Below, piece after piece: positions 1 through 6,930 of a stretch of DNA of 11,343 nucleotides. The notes beneath the pieces are model-generated. The model worked only from the letters and a program-made list of their open reading frames with translations. It searched no databases and was not told the origin of the DNA. Source of the stretch: JBGOUJ01 sp041477005 (GTDB lineage Bacteria; Acidobacteriota; Terriglobia; Bryobacterales; JACQDG01); assembly GCA_041477005.1 (NCBI GenBank), contig JBGOUJ010000202.1, forward strand, positions 1 through 11,343, written 5' to 3'. The position numbers and the translations under genes are program-made. Positions within the stretch are counted from its first letter, which is position 1. The number at the start of each line of letters is the position of its first letter.

Positions 1-530
1 GACGCGCGGGACGGCATGCGCGGCATAGCAGTGGCAAGCAGCGCGGCCCAGGCGTTTCGCTCGAGCCCGAGCGTGTCCAGGCGCGCGACCGCCGCCGGCC
101 CGAGGGCGACGCACAGGACCATTGCGGCCACGAGCGGCGGCGGCAGCGCCCGCCGGAAGACCAGCGGCGCCAGTACAGCCACGGCCAAGACCAAAGCTAA
201 TAGCAGAGCGTTTAGCCAGGTCATGGAGTGCCACATGGAATCGGACAAAGGGCCGCGCGCGGCGCGCCACATGGACCACGTGAGGGGCGTAGAGAGCACG
301 CGCGCCACCGGAACATTGATGGCGGCGTACAGCGCTAAAGCGGCATAGGCCACCCACGCGACGCGCCGGCGTGGCCCCAGGCAGAACTCGACCGCGGCGA
401 AAATCAGGACGATGGCCGCGTCTTGCCACAGGTAGGCAATCGGCGACCACCAGGAGAACGGTACGTGGCGCCCGGCCAGCACGGTCGCCTTCGCCAGCAC
501 GAATACCAGCAGCAGGCTCGCCGCTCTCAT
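1..530 (-). CDS. Polytopic membrane protein, N-terminal part (possible membrane-anchored sulfatase/phosphoglycerol-transferase type), runs off left edge
   Basis: The frame is open from ATG at 530-528 to the window edge (176 codons, no stop). The ATG overlaps the TGA of the upstream desaturase gene as ATGA, which indicates translational coupling. The visible part is almost wholly membrane: hydrophobic segments lie near residues 1-20, 33-51, 56-80, 106-125 and 131-150, with basic loops such as GPRRR between them. It ends in a segment beginning LDTLGLERNAWAALL. Five N-terminal helices followed by a stretch of this kind resembles membrane-bound sulfatase or phosphoglycerol-transferase superfamily proteins, but the catalytic domain lies outside the window. 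The function is therefore a weak inference. The reading frame itself is well supported by coupling and hydrophobicity. A plus-strand open frame over the same bases (16-348) encodes low-complexity Arg/Ala-rich sequence and is a shadow. Confidence 0.7.
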   Translation of the reverse strand, partial: MRAASLLLVFVLAKATVLAGRHVPFSWWSPIAYLWQDAAIVLIFAAVEFCLGPRRRVAWVAYAALALYAAINVPVARVLSTPLTWSMWRAARGPLSDSMWHSMTWLNALLLALVLAVAVLAPLVFRRALPPPLVAAMVLCVALGPAAVARLDTLGLERNAWAALLATAMPRMPSRA

Positions 531-1657
531 CGTCGCACCAGGTTGATGCGCTTCAGCAGCGCTATCGAAACAACACGGCTGGCGCCGCGCTTGCGCCAGA
601 TCCAGTCGTGGACGATGACCGCCGGCGCCGGCGGCCGTGCATAGATGGCGCCGCGGTCTCCATCGAACGACAGCGGAATCACCACGAGATCGTAGGCCCC
701 GCTCGCAGACTCCGGGTAGCGGGCGTGGACAAATTCGATGTTCCCAGCGCCGGGCAGCGCGCCGAGCAGCGCACGAGCTTCGTTAAGGTTCGCGCGGTTG
801 GCATCGATAACGGTGAGGCGGGCCGCGGGCAGCAGCTCTTGCAGGATCAGGGCCGTGCGCGGAAACAGGCCGCCGCCGACAATCGCAATGCGCTCGACGG
901 GCGGAAGCGCCTCAACTGGTCCGCGGAACGCGCGGGCGTGGGTACGCAACACGAACCGCTGCAAGACGCGCGACCTCAGTACGAGCCGTTCGAGAGCTTC
1001 CAGGCTGAATGCTTCCATCCAGCGCAACGGCGCCGGCCACGCGCTCGCGCGGGCTGCGGGTTCGTGGGATTCCGGCAGACACGTCCAGTGCATCCCCGGG
1101 TTGGCGTGGTGCTCGACGTGGTAACCGTCGTTGAAGAACAGGAGGTTGTAGAGCTTGCCGTAATGGCTGGTTGCCCCGCGCGCGTGCTCGTAGTGGCCGT
1201 GCAGCGCGCAAAGGAGGAGTCCGGCGATGTACCCGGGCAAGTAGACCGAAAGGAAGAACAGCGGAGCCCGAGCGGCCATCTCAGCCCAGAGCGACAGCAC
1301 GAGTACCGCTTGCAGGGCCAGCTCGCCGGAGAGACGCGGGCGCCGGTGGATACCCGCGTGGTGGGCGAGATGGCGATCGCGCCACAGCGACTGCGGAATT
1401 CCGAGCAATACGCTCAGGTAGGCGGCGAACAGCGAATTTGCCCAACGCTGCCGAAAGAACGGCCGGTGAATGAAATTGTGCGAGATGGTGTTCGAGTTCC
1501 ACCATAGACCCAAAGCGATAACGGGCACGCTGGGCGTCGTGACCAAAACGGCGGCATGCGCGGCGGCCAGCGCTGTCATCACCGTGTCCCACCGGGACGT
1601 GCGCAGCAGGCCGCGCCGCGCGACTCCCAGGCTCATCGAAGCCGGTAAACCAGTCAT
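527..1657 (-). CDS. Fatty-acid-desaturase-type membrane di-iron protein fused to a C-terminal Rossmann (SAM-like) domain
   Basis: This 376-aa protein has the three histidine boxes of the membrane fatty acid desaturase/hydroxylase family: HNFIH at 60-64, HLAHH at 96-100 and HVEHH at 180-184. An extra HGHYEH lies at 153-158. Hydrophobic stretches lie near 25-55, 73-90 and 113-152. These boxes bind the di-iron centre used for O2-dependent desaturation or hydroxylation of lipid or isoprenoid chains. From about residue 250 a second domain begins, with a glycine-rich loop (IAIVGGG, 257-263), an acidic strand end (VIDAN, 283-287) and YDLVVIPL (322-329). This is the pattern of a class I SAM-binding or nicotianamine-synthase-like Rossmann fold. 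ATG at 1657 is preceded by GAGGG at 9 nt, which overlaps the stop region of the upstream gene; M8 is an alternative start. The substrate is unknown. Coupled to the downstream membrane gene by ATGA. Confidence 0.85.
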   Translation of the reverse strand: MTGLPASMSLGVARRGLLRTSRWDTVMTALAAAHAAVLVTTPSVPVIALGLWWNSNTISHNFIHRPFFRQRWANSLFAAYLSVLLGIPQSLWRDRHLAHHAGIHRRPRLSGELALQAVLVLSLWAEMAARAPLFFLSVYLPGYIAGLLLCALHGHYEHARGATSHYGKLYNLLFFNDGYHVEHHANPGMHWTCLPESHEPAARASAWPAPLRWMEAFSLEALERLVLRSRVLQRFVLRTHARAFRGPVEALPPVERIAIVGGGLFPRTALILQELLPAARLTVIDANRANLNEARALLGALPGAGNIEFVHARYPESASGAYDLVVIPLSFDGDRGAIYARPPAPAVIVHDWIWRKRGASRVVSIALLKRINLVRR

Positions 1658-1669
1658 GGCGGCAAGCCC

Positions 1670-2128
1670 TCAATCTTTATAATCGAGCAGTGCGCGGACA
1701 GGTGGGTAATCCGTATGACCGCGGACTTTTGTCAGTCCTATGCTGACCACGTATGGATCCGGGTTTTCCGGCCGTTCTTCTCGCTTTCGCAGCCGAGCTT
1801 TCAGTTCGAAGCGGCTGCCGAACGACACGATCTGACCGGCGCCGGCCACCTGCCTCAGATCCGTCCACTCCTTGCGCGCCGCCTCTTTATCGGCTGCCAG
1901 TTTGAAATAGAGATAGCCGCGGGCCGCCGGCAGATAATCGTTCCGGTCGTTGGGCCTTGCCATGGAGAACACGCCCCAAACCTGGATTGTCTCCGGCGAG
2001 TCCGGATGCGGCTCCAGGACGACTTTGTCGACGCGCGCGTAAACGCCCACGGGATCACTGGCGTAAGCCACTGCGACGCCGGCGGCGAATACAAGTAGCG
2101 CTCTTACAAGCAGTTCGATCGTCTTCAT
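1670..2128 (-). CDS. Small exported protein of unknown function, first gene of the desaturase operon
   Basis: This is a 152-aa protein. I place the start at ATG 2128-2126 because a strong AGGAGGGG Shine-Dalgarno sequence lies just upstream. The protein then opens with a normal Sec signal peptide: MKTIE, a hydrophobic run of about 15 residues, and a likely cleavage site after AYA near residue 22. A longer frame starting at 2152 would put eight residues, including the SD-encoded ones, ahead of the signal peptide and is unlikely. The mature part is about 130 residues, mixed beta-like, with no cysteine, no membrane segment and no motif I can assign. It contains VWGVFSMARPNDRNDY and a basic cluster KARLRKREERPE. 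The stop is 12 bp before the desaturase start, so it should share that mRNA and may act in the envelope near it. No function can be given. Confidence 0.8.
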   Translation of the reverse strand: MKTIELLVRALLVFAAGVAVAYASDPVGVYARVDKVVLEPHPDSPETIQVWGVFSMARPNDRNDYLPAARGYLYFKLAADKEAARKEWTDLRQVAGAGQIVSFGSRFELKARLRKREERPENPDPYVVSIGLTKVRGHTDYPPVRALLDYKD

Positions 2129-2196
2129 TTTCCCCTCCTTCCCGGCACACACGACGGGAGCATTCTCCTATGGTAAGAGGCGGGGGCAGCCCAAAG

Positions 2197-2224
2197 TGTT
2201 AACCGGCCGCACTTACGATACAAT
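2197..2224 (+). promoter_or_regulatory. Candidate promoter of the thioredoxin/peptidase operon, leaderless spacing
   Basis: TACAAT at 2219-2224 is a close match to the -10 consensus and lies 6 nt before the ATG at 2231. No Shine-Dalgarno sequence lies in the gap (TGTCTT). That spacing puts the transcript start at or next to the start codon. The -35 is poor: TGTTAA at 2197-2202 with a 16-bp spacer. The intergenic region 2129-2230 must also hold the divergent promoter of the minus-strand operon, for which I see no convincing hexamer pair. Confidence 0.45.
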
Positions 2225-2230
2225 TGTCTT

Positions 2231-3223
2231 ATGTTCTACAAATGCGCTTTCCTCGCCTTGGGATTCGCGTTGGCGACGGTCTCGCCGGCCGCGCCGCCGC
2301 AGAAAGACAAGAAACCGGCCCGCGCGCCCAGGCCTGCCGCCAAGGGTCCGGGAGCTGCCGCCATCGGCGAGAAGTCCGGCTTGAACAAGCAGCACTTGGA
2401 AGCCTACGTGCGGCACCTCTATGGCTGGCCGCCGGACGTGAAGGTCGACGTCGCTGATTTCACGCCCTCGCCTATTGCCGGGTTGCTGCAGACGACGGTT
2501 CGAGCCACCTATCAGACGGAGTCGCAGGACAAGGTGTTTTACGTCTCGAGCGACGGCAAGTACGTCCTGGACGGCTCGGTGTACACGGCGTCCGATAATC
2601 CGTTCCGGGCCGCTCTGAGCAAGCTGACCACGTCCTTGCAGCCGAGCTTCGGCTCCCCCGGGGCGAGCGTCGTGGTGGTGGCTTTCAGCGATTTCCAATG
2701 CCCCCATTGCCGCGACGAGGCCAAGGCGCTGCGGGAAAACCTTCTGAAAACCTATCCCACGCAGGTGCGCCTGTATTTCAAAGACTTTCCGCTGCTCAAC
2801 CACGACTGGGCGCGCCCGGCGGCGATCGCCGGCCGTTGCATCTTCCGGCAGAACCCGGTCGCCTTCTGGGACTATCACGACTGGGTGTTTGACAAGCAGG
2901 GCGAGATTACCGCGGCCAATTTGCGGGACAAGCTGACCGAGTTCCTTCAAGGCAAGGAGATCGATCCGCTGCAGCTCAACCGCTGCCTTGACCAACAGGA
3001 GACGGCGGCCGAGGTGGACAAGTCGATCGTGGAAGGGAAGTCGTTGCAAGTGACTTCCACGCCGACGCTTTTTGTGAACGGCCGCCGCCTGCCCGGCGCC
3101 ACGCTCTGGCCCAACCTGAAGGTCGTCATCGACCAGGAGATCGAGTACCAGAAAACCGCCAAGGACGCCGGGGAGCAGGAGTGTTGTGAGGTGAAGCTCC
3201 CCAACCTGTTTACGAACAAATAG
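2231..3223 (+). CDS. Exported DsbA-like thioredoxin-fold thiol oxidoreductase with a DsbC-like N-terminal domain
   Basis: This 330-aa protein starts with a signal peptide (hydrophobic core at residues 5-20, cleavage near SPAA), then a Lys/Ala/Pro-rich linker to about 45. Residues about 50-125 (LNKQHLEAYVRHLYG... then YVSSDGKYVLDGSVY) resemble the N-terminal domain of DsbC/DsbG-type proteins. The thioredoxin-fold part follows, with VVAFSDFQCPHC at about 149-160 holding the CPHC active site (Cys157, Cys160), KDFPLLNH near 184-191, and the cis-proline loop STPTLFVNGRRLPGA near 276-290. It belongs to the Thioredoxin_4/DSBA family and should form or exchange disulfides outside the cytoplasm. Further cysteines occur at 203, 252 and a CC pair at 318-319, the latter outside the usual fold. 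There is no SD before the ATG and a -10-like TACAAT lies 6 nt upstream, so the message is probably leaderless. The M28 peptidase gene follows after 13 bp. Confidence 0.88.
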   Translation: MFYKCAFLALGFALATVSPAAPPQKDKKPARAPRPAAKGPGAAAIGEKSGLNKQHLEAYVRHLYGWPPDVKVDVADFTPSPIAGLLQTTVRATYQTESQDKVFYVSSDGKYVLDGSVYTASDNPFRAALSKLTTSLQPSFGSPGASVVVVAFSDFQCPHCRDEAKALRENLLKTYPTQVRLYFKDFPLLNHDWARPAAIAGRCIFRQNPVAFWDYHDWVFDKQGEITAANLRDKLTEFLQGKEIDPLQLNRCLDQQETAAEVDKSIVEGKSLQVTSTPTLFVNGRRLPGATLWPNLKVVIDQEIEYQKTAKDAGEQECCEVKLPNLFTNK

Positions 3224-3236
3224 GACCTCTCATCCA

Positions 3237-5045
3237 ATGTTTCGCCTGGCGCGATCGACCGCTCTACTGCTGGTGGCCGCCGCCGGCTGCTGGGCCGGGG
3301 CCGACGCGCAGCGCTACCTCCGCGACTTGCGCCAACTGGCCGCTCCGGCCATGAAAGGCCGCGGCGACGGTACGCCGGAGCTGGAGAAGGCCGCCCGCTA
3401 CATCGCCGGGCAGTTCCAGGCCGCCGGACTCGAGCCGCTGAACGGCAAGTCCTACTTTCAGCCGTTCACGGTCTCAATCGGCGCGACGCTCGGCCCGGAC
3501 AACCTCTTCGAAGTCCGCCTCGGCGCCGAGGCCCGCCGGCTGCGGCCCGGCGAGGATTTTCTGCCTTTCAGTTTCTCGGCCCGCAGCACGGTCTCCGGCG
3601 GGGTGGTGTTTGCCGGCTATGGGATCACCGCGCCGGAATACAAGTACGACGACTACGCCCACCTGGACGTGAAAGACAAGATTGTCCTGGTGCTGCGCCA
3701 CGAGCCGCAGGAGTTCGACGAGAAGAGCGTCTTCCTCGGCAAGACCTTCACCCGCCACGCCGAGTTCATCAACAAGGCGATCAACGCGCGCAACCGGGGC
3801 GCCCGGGCGATGGTGATCATCAATGACCTGGCCGCCCACCCTTCCGAAGAGGATATCCTGGTGAAATTCGGTTTGACCCAGGGACCCGAAGACGCCGGAT
3901 TGCCGGTGGTGCAGGTGAAGGCCGCGGAGGTGGAAAAGTGGCTGGCGGCCGTGGGCAAATCGCTGGTCCCCCTGCAACAGGAAATCGACCGGACGCTCGA
4001 GCCGCAATCGGTCGCGCTGCCCGCTTCGCTCGAGCTCCGCATCCGCGTGGACATCGAGCGAAAGCTGGCCACGGTCAACAACGTGGTGGCCGTTTGGCCC
4101 GGCTCGTCTGACGAGGACGTCATTATCGGGGCGCACTACGATCACCTGGGTTTGGGCGAGCGGGACACGCTGGCGCCGTCCATGATCGGCCAGGTGCATC
4201 CCGGCGCGGACGATAATGCTTCCGGCACGGCCGGCGTGATGGAGCTGGCCCGCTTGTTTGCGACCGGTAAGACCCGGCCCAAGCGCAGTATCATTTTTGT
4301 CGCCTTCGCCGGGGAAGAGATCGGGCTGCTCGGATCGAGCTACTACGTCAACCACCCCCTGCGGCCGCTCGAAAACGCCGTGGCCATGATCAACATGGAC
4401 ATGATCGGACGGGTGCGGAATTCCAAGCTCTATGTCGGGGGCGTAGGCACGGGATCGACCTTCAAGCCGCTCATCGAGGGGGAAGTCAAGAAATTCTCTT
4501 TCCAGATCGACTATTCCGCCGGCGGCTACGATGCGAGCGACCATACCAGTTTCACCGCCAAGCAAGTGCCCGTGCTATTCTTCTTCTCGGGCCTGCACAG
4601 CGACTATCACAAGCCCTCCGACACTTGGGACAAGATCGACGGCCCGACCACGGCCCGCGTGCTGGATCTGGTTCATGACGTGGCCGAGAAGCTGGACCAG
4701 GAGGCCGGCCGGCCGCAGTTTGTCCGGGTCGGCGACCCGCACCGCCTGGGGACGGCCAGCGGGCCGGTGGGCGGCGGCTACGGTCCCTATTTCGGCTCCA
4801 TTCCGGACTTCGGCGAGATCGAGAACGGCGTGAAGTTCGCCGACGTGCGCGAGGGATCGCCGGCGGCCAAGGCCGGCCTGAAGGGCGGCGACATCCTGGT
4901 CGAGTTTGACGGGAAGCCGATCAAGAACCTCTACGATTTCACTTACGCGCTTCGCAGCAAGAATGTCGGCGACCAGGTCGAGGTGAAGGTGCTGCGCCAG
5001 GATAAACCGCTCGTGGTGCGCGTCACCCTGGAACAACGGAAGTAA
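3237..5045 (+). CDS. Exported M28-family zinc peptidase with PA and C-terminal PDZ domains
   Basis: This is a 602-aa protein. The N-terminus is a signal peptide; Cys18 in AAAGC could be a weak lipobox, otherwise cleavage would follow ADA (22-24). A protease-associated (PA) region spans about 118-240 (GVVFAGYGI..., RGARAMVIIND). The M28 catalytic domain is complete: His300 in GAHYDHLG, Asp326 in GADDNASG, Glu360/Glu361 in FAGEEIG, Asp388 in NMDMIG, and His458 in HSDYHKPSDT. These are the two-zinc ligands and general base of the aminopeptidase Y/S/Ap family. Residues about 515-600 form a PDZ domain (VREGSPAAKAGLKGGDILVEFDGKPI) that could bind peptide ends or a partner. The likely role is periplasmic or cell-surface peptide breakdown. 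The start ATG is preceded by TAGGA 10 nt upstream. It is the middle gene of a plus-strand operon with the oxidoreductase. Confidence 0.92.
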   Translation: MFRLARSTALLLVAAAGCWAGADAQRYLRDLRQLAAPAMKGRGDGTPELEKAARYIAGQFQAAGLEPLNGKSYFQPFTVSIGATLGPDNLFEVRLGAEARRLRPGEDFLPFSFSARSTVSGGVVFAGYGITAPEYKYDDYAHLDVKDKIVLVLRHEPQEFDEKSVFLGKTFTRHAEFINKAINARNRGARAMVIINDLAAHPSEEDILVKFGLTQGPEDAGLPVVQVKAAEVEKWLAAVGKSLVPLQQEIDRTLEPQSVALPASLELRIRVDIERKLATVNNVVAVWPGSSDEDVIIGAHYDHLGLGERDTLAPSMIGQVHPGADDNASGTAGVMELARLFATGKTRPKRSIIFVAFAGEEIGLLGSSYYVNHPLRPLENAVAMINMDMIGRVRNSKLYVGGVGTGSTFKPLIEGEVKKFSFQIDYSAGGYDASDHTSFTAKQVPVLFFFSGLHSDYHKPSDTWDKIDGPTTARVLDLVHDVAEKLDQEAGRPQFVRVGDPHRLGTASGPVGGGYGPYFGSIPDFGEIENGVKFADVREGSPAAKAGLKGGDILVEFDGKPIKNLYDFTYALRSKNVGDQVEVKVLRQDKPLVVRVTLEQRK

Positions 5046-5088
5046 TTTTCTAACAGGAGGCACGGCGGTCGATAAGAACAAAGAGGCT

Positions 5089-5712
5089 ATGCCCGAACAA
5101 CCACCCGTCGCGGAAAAGCGTAACCAGCTCCCGCCCTTGATCCTTCACCCTTTCACCGACGCGTCCGGCTCGCTGCAGGTGCTCGAAAGCGCCAAGGCCG
5201 CCGCGCAGATGATGCTCGACGGGGAGGAGGCGCAAAGCCAGGCGGAGCAGTTGCGGCAGCGATTGCTCGACGGCCGCTACGCCGAGCTGCGCATGCTGTT
5301 CTTTGTGGGCAAGGACGTGTTCCGCTGGCTGAGCCAGTGCCTCGACTTTGCCCAGCGCGCCGACGGTTTGAAAGATCGCGGGTTGGTGGAACAAAGCTTC
5401 GCTGAATTCCTGATCTCCCAGACGCCGGCGGATGTCCAGGCGAAGCTGCAGCGCTGGGGCGTGGCCGATTATTCCCGCATCTTCGCCCGCTCGATCGGAA
5501 TCCACCTGCAGTTCCAGGAGCCGCCACCGCGGCAAATCCTGTCCCGAGAATACCTCCGCACCTATTACCGCTATGCTGACTACGCCTACGTCTGCTGGAA
5601 GGACTCCCTAAAGTTTCCGGTCCTGGCCGGCCACGAATTCAATTTCGCGCTGTACGCTTCCGGCGAGTACTCCAAGCTTCTGGAAGAACAGTGGAACGGC
5701 GAAGCCGGATAG
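5089..5712 (+). CDS. Conserved-looking cytoplasmic protein of unknown function
   Basis: This 207-aa protein has no signal peptide and no membrane segment. It is mostly helical by composition, with an acidic/Gln-rich stretch (DGEEAQSQAEQLRQRLLDG, about 44-62), then LFFVGKDVFRWLSQCLDF. A tyrosine-rich part near 155-175 (REYLRTYYRYADYAYVCWKD) is followed by a C-terminal ALYASGEYSKLLEEQ. I do not recognise a family. The coding frame is supported by sustained codon bias and by its place 43 bp behind the M28 peptidase gene. The start is uncertain: ATG 5089 has only GAGG 2 nt upstream, while a much better AGGAGG at 5055-5060 has no usable ATG/GTG/TTG in frame at normal spacing. The true N-terminus could be different. 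A stem-loop follows shortly after the stop. Confidence 0.75.
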   Translation: MPEQPPVAEKRNQLPPLILHPFTDASGSLQVLESAKAAAQMMLDGEEAQSQAEQLRQRLLDGRYAELRMLFFVGKDVFRWLSQCLDFAQRADGLKDRGLVEQSFAEFLISQTPADVQAKLQRWGVADYSRIFARSIGIHLQFQEPPPRQILSREYLRTYYRYADYAYVCWKDSLKFPVLAGHEFNFALYASGEYSKLLEEQWNGEAG

Positions 5713-5742
5713 CAGGAACGGCCCCCATTCCGAACGTGAGGA

Positions 5743-5784
5743 AGCGGTTCTCGAAGTCGCGAGGGTGCCTCTCGAAGGACCGCT
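5743..5784 (+). terminator. Long two-tier hairpin downstream of the operon (terminator-like or dispersed-repeat remnant)
   Basis: AGCGGTTCT (5743-5751) pairs with AGGACCGCT (5776-5784) over 9 bp with one G-U. Inside it CGCGAGG (5758-5764) pairs with CCTCTCG (5768-5774) around a GTG loop with one mismatch. No T-run follows, so it is not a classical intrinsic terminator. The right arm also belongs to a competing hairpin, GACCG (5778-5782) with CGGTC (5791-5795). The rest of the 170-bp gap 5713-5882 shows nothing else I can name. Confidence 0.4.
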
Positions 5785-5882
5785 CCCTTACGGTCGCGGC
5801 TCCGATTCGCCCGAGCGTGCCGGATTAGGGCTTTTCCGTCGCCGATCACAAGCTCGAGACACTTTTCAGAGAAGCTGAGCGA

Positions 5883-6457
5883 ATGCCCCAAGATGATCCG
5901 TCGTTGAGCCATCTCTCGTTGAGCGACGCCCGTCGCATTGCCCTGGCGGCGCAGGGCTTTGACCGGCCGCGGCCGCACGGCCGGGTAGGGGCGCACCACC
6001 TCCGCCGCACGATCCGGCAGCTGCAGATCGACTACGTCAACGTTCTCGTGCCCGCGCACTACCTGGTTCTCTTCTCGCGGCTCAGTCCCTACCAGAGGTC
6101 GCTCCTCGACGATCTCTACCGAAGGCGCGAGCTCACGGAGCAGTGGGCCCACGAGGCGTCGATCCTGCCCGTGGAGAGCTGGCCGCTGCTGCGCCACCGC
6201 ATGGAGACGCACCGGGTGCGCCCGTATGGCTTTGAGAGGTTCCTGGAGCAGAACCCGGGCTACGCCGGCTGGGTCGTGGACCAGGTGCGAGTCCCCTGCC
6301 GGGCCTGGAGGGATCCGCGGTCCTCGCTCCGGCGCGGTCGCCGATGCCCTCGCTCGCGAGCTGCGGACGGTGGCCGGCTGGCTGGGGCTCGACTCGGTGG
6401 CCGTCCAGCAAGCGAGGCGACCTCGCCCGCCCGCTCGCCGCCGCGCTCCGCGCCTGA
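5883..6457 (+). pseudogene. Remnant of a YcaQ-type (HTH_42, winged-helix DNA glycosylase-like) gene, internally deleted and frameshifted
   Basis: Residues from 5883 to about 6291 read in one frame and match the start of the YcaQ/AlkX-like crosslink-repair glycosylase family (HTH_42). They include LSLSDARRIALAAQGFDRP, LQIDYVNVLVPAHYLVLFSRL, EQWAHEASILPVESWPLLRHRM and GYAGWVVDQVR. The family is usually near 400 aa. Here the central part, including the SPFDPLVW..R region, is missing. A second frame then gives AVADALARELRTVAGWLGLDSVAV (about 6331-6402), which is the typical C-terminal segment. After one more frameshift, a third frame gives SKRGDLARPLAAALRA and a TGA at 6455-6457. Both ends are thus recognisable in three different frames around a large deletion, so the gene is dead. 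The frame that stays open to 6551 is read-through, not a protein. Family members act on DNA interstrand crosslinks; here nothing functional should remain. Confidence 0.75.
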
Positions 6458-6464
6458 CAGCGGC

Positions 6465-6683
6465 TCAGAGGGAGTCAAGAAAGAGCTGGGAGAGGGTTTG
6501 TTGCGCGAGATGTGCCGCGACCTTGAAATCGAGAAACAGGACTTGTTTTGAAGGGAGGCGCCGTGCCGGCACCACAGCTTGCCCGCGCGCCAGAGAGTCG
6601 AGAATTTCGATTGCCGCCGGACTGGACTCGTCCTCAAAACACCAGGCCATGGCCACCGAGGTGTCGAGGACGAAGCGGCTCAA
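6465..6683 (-). pseudogene. Truncated VapC-type PIN-domain toxin (module 1)
   Basis: The reading begins at TTG 6683-6681, which overlaps the antitoxin stop as TTGA. Residues 1-40 (FVLDTSVAMAWCFEDESSPAAIEILDSLARG... VVPA) are a clear PIN-domain N-terminus with the first metal-binding Asp at position 7. After about residue 40 (near base 6564) the similarity stops. The remaining 32 codons, ending in SQLFLDSL, do not resemble the rest of a VapC. The other PIN acidic residues (the mid-domain Glu and the later Asp residues) are absent. A normal VapC has about 130-140 residues, so this is a 3'-deleted, presumably inactive toxin. The bases 6458-6563 between this break and the YcaQ remnant belong recognisably to neither gene. 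Confidence 0.7.
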
Positions 6684-6919
6684 TAGCGACGTCCCTCCTC
6701 AATCAACCTGCGAATCGAGGCGCCTTTCAAGGTTCTACCCCGGCGGAATTCTTTCAACTGCCGGATGGTCTCCGGCAGGTCCCGGCGGCGCGTTGAGTCG
6801 GGGGGCACCAGCATGGCGACGGGGACGCCGTGACGAGTGATGGTCACGCGCTGGCCACGCGCCACGCGCTCGAGCAGGGCAGGCAGCCTGGTCTTCGCCT
6901 CATAGGAGCCAACTGTAAT
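6680..6919 (-). CDS. Phd/YefM-type antitoxin (module 1), full length only from a non-standard start
   Basis: The protein is a Phd/prevent-host-death family antitoxin: TVGSYEAKTRLPALLERVARGQRVTITRHGVPVAMLVPP, then a basic and helical C-terminus ending IRRLIEEGRRY that would wrap its toxin. Homology to the family starts well upstream of the first standard start codon, GTG at 6865, which would cut off the first beta-strand and helix. In frame, the homologous N-terminus begins at ATT 6919-6917 (or GTA one codon earlier), just after GGAGGT. I therefore give the 79-aa form, with ATT as a possible start. The alternative is that the original ATG/GTG has been lost and the gene is decaying with its truncated toxin. 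Such antitoxins normally bind their own operator; a GTCTA repeat at an 11-bp interval (6930-6934, 6941-6945) lies in its promoter. Confidence 0.65.
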   Translation of the reverse strand: MTVGSYEAKTRLPALLERVARGQRVTITRHGVPVAMLVPPDSTRRRDLPETIRQLKEFRRGRTLKGASIRRLIEEGRRY

Positions 6920-6930
6920 TACACCTCCAG

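Noticed and set aside
371..1507. Plus-strand open frame (378 codons) opposite the desaturase fusion
   Set aside because: Arg/Pro-rich shadow; the minus strand has three histidine boxes and operon spacing.
3474..4565. Long minus-strand open frame opposite the M28 peptidase gene
   Set aside because: The plus strand carries every M28 catalytic motif; the antisense product is His/Arg/Gly-rich with no domain.
6226..6840. Plus-strand 204-codon open frame across the YcaQ remnant and module 1
   Set aside because: Only a short part (about 6331-6402) matches the glycosylase C-terminus; the rest is antisense to the Phd/VapC remnant, so it is not a gene.
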